A stretch of 33,663 nucleotides of DNA from Candidatus Methanoperedens sp. GTDB taxonomy: Archaea > Halobacteriota > Methanosarcinia > Methanosarcinales > Methanoperedenaceae. The DNA lies in the NCBI GenBank assembly GCA_026552955.1, contig JAPMTS010000048.1, forward strand, positions 1,063 through 34,725, read 5' to 3'. Made by a program: the position numbers and the translations under genes. The notes under the pieces are model-generated. The model did no database searches, was not told the DNA's origin, and saw only the letters and a program-made list of their open reading frames with translations. Below are positions 17,362 to 27,219 of the stretch, in pieces (within the stretch, counting starts at the first letter, position 1; every line of letters starts with the position of its first letter).

Positions 17362-17497
17362 GTTTCTTTTAGGCTGCAAGTTATTTCTATCTAGAGGGGC
17401 ACTGGATACCTGAAGATTACAGGGTAGGAATACTATCTTTCCACGTGTCAGAAGGAATAGTTTTATAAACCTTATTACACATATTTTATAGTATATC

Positions 17498-17509
17498 TAC
17501 ATATATGTA
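17498..17509. promoter_or_regulatory. Palindrome at the start codon of AbiEi copy 2
   Basis: TACATATATGTA is a perfect 12-bp palindrome that includes the ATG (17505-17507). A TATA-like TATTTTATAGTATA lies just upstream (about 17482-17495). Probable autoregulatory site, by analogy with the longer palindrome of copy 1. Being AT-rich and short, it could be chance. Confidence 0.4.
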
Positions 17510-18305
17510 TAACAACAGCAAAATAAGCGTAAATCTAAGCCCACTGGAACATAAACTGTATTTTGGTTTCTATGAGAAAGAGGTTCTCAGGAATAGCGAT
17601 GCATATGAGCTCATTCCAAATAAAAAAACAGCAAGACAGATCCTTTTCAGATTGAAAAAGAAGGGTTTTATCAGGCAGGTCAGGCGCGGCTTGTTTGCCA
17701 TCGTTCCGGCGCAAATGATAGGAAAAGAATTTTCTATCGACAGGATCCTTGTAGCGTCACAGTTAACCCGGCCCTACTTCATCTCGCACCATACAGCACT
17801 TGAAATACACGGAGTAGCGCAGTCCTATCATAATATCACATATATTTCAACAAACAAGATCTTAAGACCTTTCGAATACCAGGACATTTCCTATAAGATC
17901 ATAACTACGAAATACAAGTTCGGAATTGAGCAGATCCAGCGAGGAACTCTCAAAATAAATGTCAGCGACAGGGAAAGAACCGTTCTTGATTGCATCAGGA
18001 ACCTAGAATATGCTGGCGGCATCGAAGAGCTAACAAAAAGCATATCAGCATTTCCCGGTCTCAATTATAAAAAGTTACTGGAATATCTTTACCTTTACAA
18101 GGAAAAAAGCCTTTATCACAGGACTGGTTTCATCCTCGATCGCCTGAAAAGTGAATTGAATGTCCCGCAAGACATTCTTGAAAATATAAGGGAAAATCTC
18201 AGCAAGAGAACTTATTATTTGTATCCCGGAATAAAAGGAGTTTATAAGAAAGAATGGAACATCATCGTGCCTGAAAACATAACAGAGTTGATGAAAGTTG
18301 CTTAA
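17505..18305 (+). CDS. AbiEi-type antitoxin / transcriptional repressor (type IV TA), copy 2
   Basis: 266 residues with the same plan as the protein at 15157: N-terminal winged helix (about 10-70, TARQILFRLKKKGFIRQVRRGLFAIVP), then SRPYFIS-like core here TRPYFISHHTALEIHG (about 88-103), and VSDRERTVLDCIRN (about 160-172). The two antitoxins are clearly diverged rather than a recent duplication. Its stop overlaps the toxin start by 8 bases, the standard coupling in AbiE operons. The partner toxin is truncated, so the antitoxin may now be free to act only as a regulator. Confidence 0.85.
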   Translation: MYNNSKISVNLSPLEHKLYFGFYEKEVLRNSDAYELIPNKKTARQILFRLKKKGFIRQVRRGLFAIVPAQMIGKEFSIDRILVASQLTRPYFISHHTALEIHGVAQSYHNITYISTNKILRPFEYQDISYKIITTKYKFGIEQIQRGTLKINVSDRERTVLDCIRNLEYAGGIEELTKSISAFPGLNYKKLLEYLYLYKEKSLYHRTGFILDRLKSELNVPQDILENIRENLSKRTYYLYPGIKGVYKKEWNIIVPENITELMKVA

Positions 18306-18864
18306 GCCTGACAGGAAATACTATGAGAATCTTTCAGAGAAGACAAATTTCCAAAAAGATATTCTGGAAAAGGTTTACAGGCTCGCTGACCTTCTGAGAA
18401 CGATCTATGATACTGAGTTTTTAAATGGCAAGTTTGTCCTAAAAGGCGGTACTGCAATAAATTTCATCTATTTCAACATGCCTCGGCTTTCTGTTGATGT
18501 TGATTTCAATTTTGTAACTGGTGAACAAAGAGAAGATATGTTAAAAAGCAGGGAGAATATCGATAAGATCCTGACAAAGATCTTCACCATGAAAGGATAT
18601 GGAATTGAAACAATAAAGCGATATGCACTTTTGCAATACAATCTGAAATACACAAATACCGGCGGAAATATCGACAGGATGAAGGTTGAAATAAATTTCA
18701 TGGAACGCATCCCTGTTTTTGAGATCGCTGAAAAGAAGATCAGCATCTTTGACATTCCTGAATTTACAGTCAGGACTTACAGACTGGAGGAGCTTTTTGC
18801 CACAAAGCTAAGGGCGTTGCTCACAAGGACTGCTCCAAGAGATATGTTTGATATTTACATTTGA
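18298..18864 (+). pseudogene. AbiEii-type nucleotidyltransferase toxin, C-terminally truncated
   Basis: 188 residues from TTG 18298. The active-site region is intact: FVLKGGTAINFIY (about 43-55) and RLSVDVDFNF (about 61-70). The frame ends at the RTAPRDMFDIYI segment, which in this family is followed by roughly 80 more residues. The stop is created where the sequence joins the tail of the opposite-strand glycosyltransferase at 18855-18864. Because the C-terminal helical domain is missing, activity is doubtful. Confidence 0.8.
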
Positions 18865-19625
18865 TTCAGAACAAACTCAAGCGGTGAAAGATCTACATTC
18901 TTGCCAGTGGCTGAAATATTTCGCATAAGTTCTATCATCGGCCAATTATGCTGATACTGCCATATTATGTTGGGCAAAACAATGAGAAAGGCAATTAATC
19001 CTGCAGCTGTGAACCACCTGTCAAATAAATAGCGGCGTTCTTTTGTCAGCAGAATCCCTATGAAGATTCCAAATATTAAGAGCACCATGGGGTGTTTATT
19101 CATAATACCCAGCCCGGCAAGAACTCCTGCTACAGGCCAGAACCGCGGATCATTGCGATTAACAGCAAGAATGATGAAATAAACAGTACCCATCCAGAAA
19201 ACTGGTTCGAAGGCGTTCATCGTTAGCAAAGTGTCAATGACGAGATAAACTGGAGCAATCAGTACGCACAGGCAGGCAAGAGCAACTGCAAAACGACTAC
19301 CTCCGAACTCCTTCACGATTAGCCCTGTCAACAATACCTTTAAAGCTCCGGCAATAGCGGGCAAAAAACGTATAGCTGTGAGAGAAGTGCCCATAAGTGT
19401 GGTGGTGAACTTAGCAATTAGTGCGACAAGAGGTGGAAAATCCACATAGCCCCAGTCGAGATGTTCACTTGCAGCAAGAAAATAAAGTTCATCACGGAAA
19501 TAGCCGTATTGACCATTGGTAAATAAGTGAATCAATAGTTTGATAAGTGCAAAAAAAATCGCAATTGAGGTTAAGCTTGTCCAGTGATTTTTAACAAACG
19601 CATTTAATCTTTGTGTTTTCTTCAT
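18855..19625 (-). pseudogene. GT39-family membrane glycosyltransferase, truncated at C-terminus
   Basis: 256 residues, about half of a typical family member (500 or more). It has the N-terminal transmembrane helix, the first extracytoplasmic loop GYFRDELYFLAASEHLDWGY with the conserved acidic pair (RDELYF), PPLVALIAKF, and about seven hydrophobic helices. Members (PMT/ArnT-like) move sugars from polyprenyl-phosphate carriers to acceptors outside the membrane. Translation stops after LEFVLNQM, exactly where the toxin gene on the other strand also ends; the missing half would contain the acceptor-side domain. Probably inactive. Confidence 0.8.
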
Positions 19626-19704
19626 TTTGGATTTCCCCGTGGACTTTTTAATCTACTCAGATTTTTACTATTCACTTCACATATTTAAAGCTGGTACAAA
19701 TCAC

Positions 19705-19896
19705 CTATATCCGTACTTGAAGGGTACAGGGCTTGATAGCGTTTTTTTGCCTATAATGCTTTTTCTCCTGCATTACGTTCTGTGAGGAAATGTATTTCTC
19801 TACCACTTCCCAACCCTGCCTAACCGAGCCGTGATAGAAGCTAGGAGCCCAAATATGGCCTTCACAACAATCTCTGAGAGTGAAAATGATCTTCAC
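19705..19896 (-). mobile_element. IS200/IS605 TnpA transposase remnant
   Basis: 63 codons. The segment EGHIWAPSFYHGSV followed by VVEKYISSQN matches the C-terminal part of Y1 (HUH) transposases, including the catalytic-tyrosine helix (YIxxQ). The N-terminal HUH half is missing and no continuation is found upstream. No TnpB gene or clear element ends are seen nearby. It marks an old insertion beside the truncated glycosyltransferase. Confidence 0.7.
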
Positions 19897-19971
19897 TCAG
19901 GGCAACATATATGATTTTATACACGACGACTTAAGAAATTGCGCATAAATTCCGGATAATATTATTTCACA

Positions 19972-20196
19972 ATGGCAAACAAAGCCGGGGAGACAACTTC
20001 GGAATATACCAGGATCTATGTGGATAATGTAGAGGTCGGATCAGCAGACATAACACTATCTTCAGCGACTCCTGCCGTAGTGGCCATCCCGTCATGTATT
20101 GTAGGCCAGATCGTTCAGATATACACCCATAGGTTGATCATTGGCTGGCGAAAAACGATCCATCATATTACTAATGCTAATATCATTGATCTATAA
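19972..20196 (+). CDS. Short hypothetical ORF, probably a gene fragment
   Basis: 74 codons from ATG 19972. The first 50 residues (NKAGETTSEYTRIYVDNVEVGSA...) look like part of a beta-rich surface or structural protein; the tail runs into the 3' end of the SDR gene on the other strand and loses that character. No ribosome site. Likely a remnant. Confidence 0.3.
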   Translation: MANKAGETTSEYTRIYVDNVEVGSADITLSSATPAVVAIPSCIVGQIVQIYTHRLIIGWRKTIHHITNANIIDL

Positions 20197-20876
20197 ATTT
20201 CAATGGACTGCCCCTGACGGTATTTTCCTGGATGGATGCAGATATCAGCAACTTTTTCAGCAACTTCCTCCGGTTTGAGGTCTGCCTTTTCACCTGGGAA
20301 AAGCCATTTGAACATCCCCGTATCCACGCTGCCCGGGCATAATGCAACTATTTTGATATTATTAACCTCCACTGCAGCAGATTCGGTAAGGCCTATCACA
20401 GCAAATTTTGATGCGCAGTATGCACCAAGCTCCTGAATTCCTGCTTTCCCCGCCCCTGAAGAAATGTTTATTATCAAGCCTGTGCTATTTTTCATTTCTG
20501 GAATTCCATTCTTCATATACAGGAAAGTGCCTTTGACATTCACGTCCATTACTTCCTCAAATTCTTCGACCCCGGTTTCCCATAGATATTTTCTTAATCC
20601 CTTCCCTGCATTATTTACAAGAATATCAACTTTCCCGAATTCTTTGATAGTTGCATGGATAACTTCTTTTACATCTTTTTCTATCGTAACATCCCCTTTT
20701 ATAAAAATCGATCTTCCTCCTGCATCATTTATTTCCTTGCTCACTTTTTCTATATCCCTTGCTGTCCTTCCGGTTACAATTACATTTGCCCCTTCCCTGG
20801 CCAGCCTTTTTGCGATATATTCACCTATACCTCTTCCACTTCCGGTAACGATCACGCTTTTATTTTCAAGTTTCAT
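20163..20876 (-). CDS. Short-chain dehydrogenase/reductase (FabG-like)
   Basis: 237 residues, classical SDR. The NAD(P) motif TGSGRGIG is at 11-18, NNAG at 88-91, catalytic Ser near 139-140 (NISSGAG), and YCASK with Tyr153 and Lys157. It reduces a carbonyl with NAD(P)H or the reverse; the substrate is not evident. GAGGAAT lies just before the ATG and a TATA-like TTTTATAGC (about 20886-20894) upstream. It is divergent from the biotin operon and shares its regulatory region, so a role in supplying pimelate-like precursors is possible but unproven. Confidence 0.9.
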   Translation of the reverse strand: MKLENKSVIVTGSGRGIGEYIAKRLAREGANVIVTGRTARDIEKVSKEINDAGGRSIFIKGDVTIEKDVKEVIHATIKEFGKVDILVNNAGKGLRKYLWETGVEEFEEVMDVNVKGTFLYMKNGIPEMKNSTGLIINISSGAGKAGIQELGAYCASKFAVIGLTESAAVEVNNIKIVALCPGSVDTGMFKWLFPGEKADLKPEEVAEKVADICIHPGKYRQGQSIEIYRSMILALVI

Positions 20877-20978
20877 TAAGATTCCTCGCTATAAAACTCC
20901 CTTTCCACATATTCTAAAAAGTTTGATTCAACTATTTAAACATGACCGTTACATTACATGTTGGTGCAATTAAGGCAA

Positions 20979-21000
20979 TTCGATGTTATCAAACATCGAA
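20979..21000. promoter_or_regulatory. Inverted repeat in the SDR-bioB divergent region
   Basis: TTCGATGT (20979-20986), 6-base loop, ACATCGAA (20993-21000): a perfect 8-bp pair. Imperfect outer arms (GCAA...TTGC) extend it. It could be an operator serving the SDR gene or both promoters. It is distinct from the BirA-type site. Confidence 0.45.
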
Positions 21001-21070
21001 TATGAATTGCTGCCCATGATTGTATCCTTGACTTTTATTTGCTCTAAAAACACCATAACATTTTAATCGA

Positions 21071-21101
21071 TTGTTAACATTACCAACAACAAAGTTAACA
21101 A
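21071..21101. promoter_or_regulatory. BirA-type biotin operator
   Basis: TTGTTAAC (21071-21078), 15-bp spacer, GTTAACAA (21094-21101): perfect arms matching the known BirA operator pattern of bacteria and archaea, including the spacing seen in the Bacillus bio operon. It ends 11 bp before the bioB ATG at 21113, so binding of a biotinoyl-AMP-loaded BirA with a DNA-binding domain would block transcription of bioBWUFD. Confidence 0.85.
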
Positions 21102-21112
21102 TACCTCAAATC

Positions 21113-22087
21113 ATGCTAAAAAAGATCCTTGCGAAAATCGAAAAAAATGAATCTATAGACTTCTCGGAAGCATTTGAACTCATTCAACGGGAAGGAAAAG
21201 ATTGCATGGAATTGTTCTCCCTGGCAAACCATGTGCGCTCAAAGCTCGGTGACAGGGTTGACCTGTGTTCTATCGTTAATGCAAAGTGCGGTCTCTGCTC
21301 CGAAGACTGCAAATTCTGCGCGCAATCGGTACACAACGATACCGAAATAACGCCTTACCCGATGATGGAGGAGGACGAGATCATCAACATGGCACAACTG
21401 ATGGAAGAAGAGGGATCCGCCCGATTTTGCATCGTTACAAGTGGAAAAGACGTAGTTGGGGAAGATTTTGAAAATATACTAAGTTCCATACGACGGATCA
21501 GGAAAGAAACCCATTTATCAGTGTGCATTTCTTCGGGCATGCTCACAGGTGAGCGCGCTTTGGCCCTGAAAAGTGCGGGAGCAACGAGATTGCATCATAA
21601 TCTTGAGACCTCAAAAAGTTTTTTCAATAAAATATGTACCACACACACGTATGATGACAAAATAAAAACGATTCATATTGCAAAGGAGGCTGGTTTTGAA
21701 GTCTGCTGCGGCGGGATAATCGGGATGGGCGAGTCGGTACGAGACCGTCTGGAACTTGCTTTTACCCTTCGGGAACTGGATGTGGATTCCATCCCCATAA
21801 ATATATTAAATCCCATCAAAGGAACGCCTCTTGATAATGAAAAACCCATACAACCTCTTGATATCATAAAGACAATATCAGTTTTCCGTCTCATTCTGCC
21901 TGGAAAAAATATACGAATTGGCGGCGGTCGTGAGAAAAATCTCCGGGATCTGCAGGGTTTATGTCTTCTTGCAGGCGCGAACGGACTGCTTCTTGGCAAT
22001 TATCTCACCACTCAGGGTAGAACGCCGCGCGATGACATCATGATGATAAATGACCTTGGACTTATTCCGGGAGGTGTTCATGTTTAG
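21113..22087 (+). CDS. bioB: Biotin synthase
   Basis: 324 residues. Radical-SAM enzyme inserting sulfur into dethiobiotin, the last step of biotin synthesis. The 4Fe-4S cluster motif C-x3-C-x2-C is at 62, 66 and 69 (CSEDCKFCAQS); typical BioB segments ISSGMLTGE, HHNLETS, CCGGIIGMGES and NILNPIKGTP follow in order. The ATG at 21113 is chosen over an in-frame TTG at 21071, because the upstream 14 codons are the BirA operator itself. First gene of the biotin operon; its end overlaps bioW by 8 bases. Confidence 0.97.
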   Translation: MLKKILAKIEKNESIDFSEAFELIQREGKDCMELFSLANHVRSKLGDRVDLCSIVNAKCGLCSEDCKFCAQSVHNDTEITPYPMMEEDEIINMAQLMEEEGSARFCIVTSGKDVVGEDFENILSSIRRIRKETHLSVCISSGMLTGERALALKSAGATRLHHNLETSKSFFNKICTTHTYDDKIKTIHIAKEAGFEVCCGGIIGMGESVRDRLELAFTLRELDVDSIPINILNPIKGTPLDNEKPIQPLDIIKTISVFRLILPGKNIRIGGGREKNLRDLQGLCLLAGANGLLLGNYLTTQGRTPRDDIMMINDLGLIPGGVHV

Positions 22088-22847
22088 TATCAGAATGAGA
22101 GCGGAAAAAAACGAAAAACACATATCAGGAGCAGAGACCCTCGTTGAGAAAAACATGATCTTGGCGACTATCACGGAATTTGCCCAACGAGCGTTATCTC
22201 ATGAAAAAGGAGAGCCTGATTTCATAAATATATCAGTTGAATTAATAAAAACCCCGGTCAAGAAACTAACTTCCCTTCCGCTTATCTTGACGCATGTTGA
22301 AAATGAAACCGAAGGAAAAACGCTTGCCAGGAAATTGCTTCTTGAACTTGGGATACCGGAATTGTGCATTGAAAAAAGTATCTCTCTTCTTGAAAAAGGA
22401 CCGGCAAATGGTGAAAATATGCGGGGTGCGATCATCATGGATCTTAATGGGAACAGGCTTGAGCCCGACTTCGTTCGAGGCATCCGGGCATCCCACATTG
22501 GGATAACGGAAGAAGCTTCAAAGGAACTTCAAATGGCGATTTCGGATATAGGACTGTCAGCTTTTTATACATATATAAGCGATGCACTTGTGCTTGCAAC
22601 AAAAGTAGCATCTGTCGAAGGGACGCTCGGTGAACTTTGCTGGTCTGATGACCCTTCATATACCGCTGGCTATGTTGCATCTGGAAAAAAAGGATACATC
22701 CGTATACCGCATTTGAAAAAGAAAGGTGACTCCTGCGGAGGACGCGTGTTTTTTGTGGAAAATATCGACCCTGGGAATTATATTAATGAGATGGAAAGTG
22801 CTCCTGTTCTGGTCAATAGATTTGGGGGAATAAGGAACTTCAAATAA
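22080..22847 (+). CDS. bioW: 6-carboxyhexanoate-CoA ligase (pimeloyl-CoA synthetase)
   Basis: 255 residues. It activates free pimelate with ATP and CoA, giving the substrate of BioF. The hallmark N-terminus MFSIRMRAEKNEKHISGAE and the C-terminal GGRVFFVE are present; length matches the family. Start at ATG 22080, because GGGAGGTG lies 4-5 bases before it; an upstream ATG at 22050 lacks a site and would only extend into bioB. The presence of BioW implies that pimelate itself is the entry metabolite rather than a BioC/BioH pathway. Confidence 0.95.
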   Translation: MFSIRMRAEKNEKHISGAETLVEKNMILATITEFAQRALSHEKGEPDFINISVELIKTPVKKLTSLPLILTHVENETEGKTLARKLLLELGIPELCIEKSISLLEKGPANGENMRGAIIMDLNGNRLEPDFVRGIRASHIGITEEASKELQMAISDIGLSAFYTYISDALVLATKVASVEGTLGELCWSDDPSYTAGYVASGKKGYIRIPHLKKKGDSCGGRVFFVENIDPGNYINEMESAPVLVNRFGGIRNFK

Positions 22848-22875
22848 TGATACATATAACAAATCGAGGCTTTTT

Positions 22876-23876
22876 ATGAAACAACAACAGGTAGTGAAAT
22901 TGAAACGATCGAAAAGGAATGAAACTGCCAACATCGCCGTTCTTGGCGCTGGTGGTCTTGGAATGGCAGCAGCAAAAATGCTAGCAAAGAAAAAGGAAAT
23001 GAGACTTGCGGCCATTGCTGATAAAACCGGGTATATTTTTGACCATGGGGGGATAGATCCGGGACTTCTTGAGACAAAAAAGCCCGGTGAAATTGGAATC
23101 AGCACCAAGGACGCTATTACTCTAATCATTGAAAATTCACAGGAATTCGACGGTATTTTCCTTGCTCTTCCAAACCTTACGAATAGCTTTATCCCTGATA
23201 TTGTCTCACGATTTGCAGATGCGGGTTATAACGGGGTGATGGTGGATGCCATGAAACGGTCGCAGGCAGTTGAAATGATCTTTGGACTGGATGGTGTTCT
23301 AAAGGATGCAGGCATCACCTATATTACAGGGGCCGGCGCAACTCCGGGATTGCTGACATGCGCTGCCGCGATAGCTTCGAATTCTTTTATGGAAGTAACA
23401 GGTGTTGACATAAATTTCGGAGTAGGAGTTTCAAACTGGGAATCATACCGTGCAACAATACGGGAAGATATCGCGCATCTTGAGGGCTTTAACCTTCCAA
23501 AAGCTGCGGATATGACCTGCGCTGAGATAAAGAGGGAGCTTGATACTAGAAAAGGAATTCTCCACTTGCACAATATGGAACATGCGGATGATGTGCTTCT
23601 CGAAAGGGCCGGGATCTTATCTCGTGAAAAAGTCACAGTCGGTGGAGTTGTTGACACGCGAAATCCCAAGAAACCTGTAAGCACAACGATGACACTCACT
23701 GGAAAAACTTTTGATGGAGCAGTTTCAAGCCACAAATTCATCCTTGGCGATGAGACAACAATGGCAGCCAACGTGGTTGGACCAGCTCTTGGATGGATGA
23801 AAGCTGGTCTTGAGTTCCATGCAAGGGGTATATATGGCGTATTCGGTTCCGCTGAACTGATGCCAAGATTCGTCCT

Positions 23877-23880
<4 letters not shown>
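22876..23880 (+). CDS. bioU: BioU-type (S)-8-amino-7-oxononanoate synthase: suicide-lysine replacement of BioA
   Basis: 334 residues with an N-terminal NAD(P)-binding Rossmann motif GAGGLG (24-29) and a saccharopine/homoserine-dehydrogenase-like layout. The gene stands exactly between bioW and bioF where bioA would be expected, and no bioA is present. In cyanobacterial BioU, Lys124 is covalently joined to the substrate and gives up its amino group; here K127 in VDAMKRSQ is at nearly the same distance from the N-terminus. Other features are TGAGATPGLLTC and the conserved HNMEHADD. Function: converts KAPA to DAPA-type product with its own lysine as amino donor, one turnover per molecule. GAGG precedes the ATG; the stop overlaps bioF by 4 bases. 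Confidence 0.88.
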
Positions 23881-25875
<1,995 letters not shown>

Positions 25876-25930
25876 TAGAGGTTTTTTTCAACATCCACGG
25901 CGCCGTTTCCAACGGATTGTTGCATTGTTG

Positions 25931-26157
25931 TCCGTACGCTCCAATCACCGCATCCTTCGCTCACTCCGCAGTGCTGCGTTCACTCAGGCACAGCTCTTGC
26001 CTTGCGGTCATTGTCGCTGTAGTCTGGGCGACACTCTTGCGCTCCAGCAGGTGCTCAGAGAGTCGCCGGTATCGTCTGGCATATCATTCGGGCCTTTTCC
26101 TGACTTTGCTGAAAACGGGTGCACGAGAAAAAATACAGAATAATGCGGGTGAATCTC
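25931..26157. repeat. 227-bp dispersed repeat, copy 2 (left of DUF433/DUF5615 TA)
   Basis: Begins TCCGTACGCTCCAATCACCG and ends near GTGAATCTC. By eye it differs from copy 3 at about 15 positions, including small indels that cancel so both copies are 227 bp. GC-rich relative to flanks. Open frames inside it are not conserved between copies and are not considered genes. The rest of the 540-bp gap to the next gene holds a TATA-like ATATTTATAAAT (about 26209-26220). Confidence 0.9.
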
Positions 26158-26296
26158 TGAACATATCTTTGCATCAGATGAGGTGTTGCCCTTATCTCAT
26201 CTTGAAACAATATTTATAAATGGGAATCTACCATATCTGATTAGAGTATATCCATACCTGTTGAATATCCTGATATCAATTCAAAAGGAGTTAATA

Positions 26297-26533
26297 ATGC
26301 CAAAAAAATTGATCATATCCAATCCCAAAGTGATGATGGGAAAACCAATAATCGCAGGAACCCGCATTACAGTTGAGATGATCCTGGAAAAACTTTCTGC
26401 AGGTGAAACAACGGAAGAGATTCTAAAAGCACACCCCAGACTCACTGAAGAGTCAATAAGAGCAGCTCTTGCATTTGCAGCGCAGGCATTACGCGCAGAT
26501 GTAGTATATCCTGTTGCTGAGGCCACTTCGTGA
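26297..26533 (+). CDS. DUF433 antitoxin
   Basis: 78 residues from ATG 26297, supported by AAAGGAG 8 bases upstream. Family signature GKPIIAGTRITVEMILEKLSAGET followed by LKAHPRLTEESIRAALAFA is complete. DUF433 proteins are helix-turn-helix-like antitoxins that pair with PIN-like toxins. The stop overlaps the DUF5615 start by 4 bases (GTGA), the typical TA arrangement. An upstream extension to 26183 has no ribosome site and is rejected. Confidence 0.9.
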   Translation: MPKKLIISNPKVMMGKPIIAGTRITVEMILEKLSAGETTEEILKAHPRLTEESIRAALAFAAQALRADVVYPVAEATS

Positions 26534-26886
26534 ATTTCCTGGCCGATGAGAATATTGACAGGCAAATTGTGGAGCGCCTTAGACAGGAAGGCCATAATGT
26601 GGAATATGTTGGTGAAATTGATCCCGGAATTACTGATGATGAAGTACTTGAAATGGCAAAGAGTAAAGCATTCTTGCTGTTAACAGCAGATAAAGACTTT
26701 GGTGAGCTAGTATTTCGTCAGCAACGAATTACACATGGTGTTATTCTCATTCGATTAGCAGGTTTTTCTTCGGAAAAGAAAGCTGAAATTGTCGCTTCTT
26801 CCATCAAGAAACATATCAAAGAATTGCTGCACGCTTTCACAGTAATTAGTAAAGGGGCAATCAGGATTCGTCATGAAATTGAATGA
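26530..26886 (+). CDS. DUF5615 PIN-like toxin
   Basis: 118 residues from GTG 26530. FLADENIDRQIVERLRQEGHNV at the start and LLTADKDFGELVF at about 50-62 give the acidic residues (D6, D54, D56) of the PIN-like/Mut7-C nuclease fold; HGVILIRLAG is the usual third strand. It is predicted to cleave RNA and to be neutralised by the DUF433 protein encoded immediately upstream. Both genes are intact, unlike the AbiE toxins in the window. The pair is bracketed by the two 227-bp repeats. Confidence 0.88.
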   Translation: MNFLADENIDRQIVERLRQEGHNVEYVGEIDPGITDDEVLEMAKSKAFLLLTADKDFGELVFRQQRITHGVILIRLAGFSSEKKAEIVASSIKKHIKELLHAFTVISKGAIRIRHEIE

Positions 26887-26920
26887 TAAGAATACAGGTC
26901 CATCACAGGTTGCCTGGCCA

Positions 26921-27147
26921 TCCGTACGCTCCAATCACCGCATCCTTCGTTCACTCCGCAGTGCTGCGTTCACTCTGGCACGGCTCTTGCCTTGCGGTCA
27001 TTGTCGCTGTAATCTGGGCGACACTCTTGCGCTCCAGTAGGTGCTCAGAGAGTCACCGGTATCGTCTGGCATATCATTGGGGCATTTTCTGTCTTTATTG
27101 AAAACGGGTGCGCGAGAAAAATTACAGAATAATGCGGTGTGAATCTC
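26921..27147. repeat. 227-bp dispersed repeat, copy 3 (right of DUF433/DUF5615 TA)
   Basis: Same orientation and same length as copy 2, starting 34 bp after the DUF5615 stop. Ends near GTGAATCTC. Remaining bases to the next gene (27148-27219) show nothing notable. Confidence 0.9.
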
Positions 27148-27219
27148 AAAGAATCATGATGCTGCCCTATTTTCTGAGCATGATACAAGTGCTATTTTCA
27201 CATTCAATTAAAGTAATAA

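Noticed and set aside
19705-19896. A complete IS200/IS605 element
   Set aside because: Only the C-terminal transposase part is present; no HUH motif, no TnpB and no matching ends.
21071-21112. bioB start at TTG 21071
   Set aside because: These 14 codons coincide exactly with the BirA operator, and homologous BioB proteins begin near MLKKIL; the ATG at 21113 is used.
25917-26219. Open frames inside the 227-bp repeats (also 26883-27101 and 17067-17372)
   Set aside because: Frames are not conserved between copies, lack ribosome sites, and their composition reflects the GC-rich repeat; treated as noncoding.
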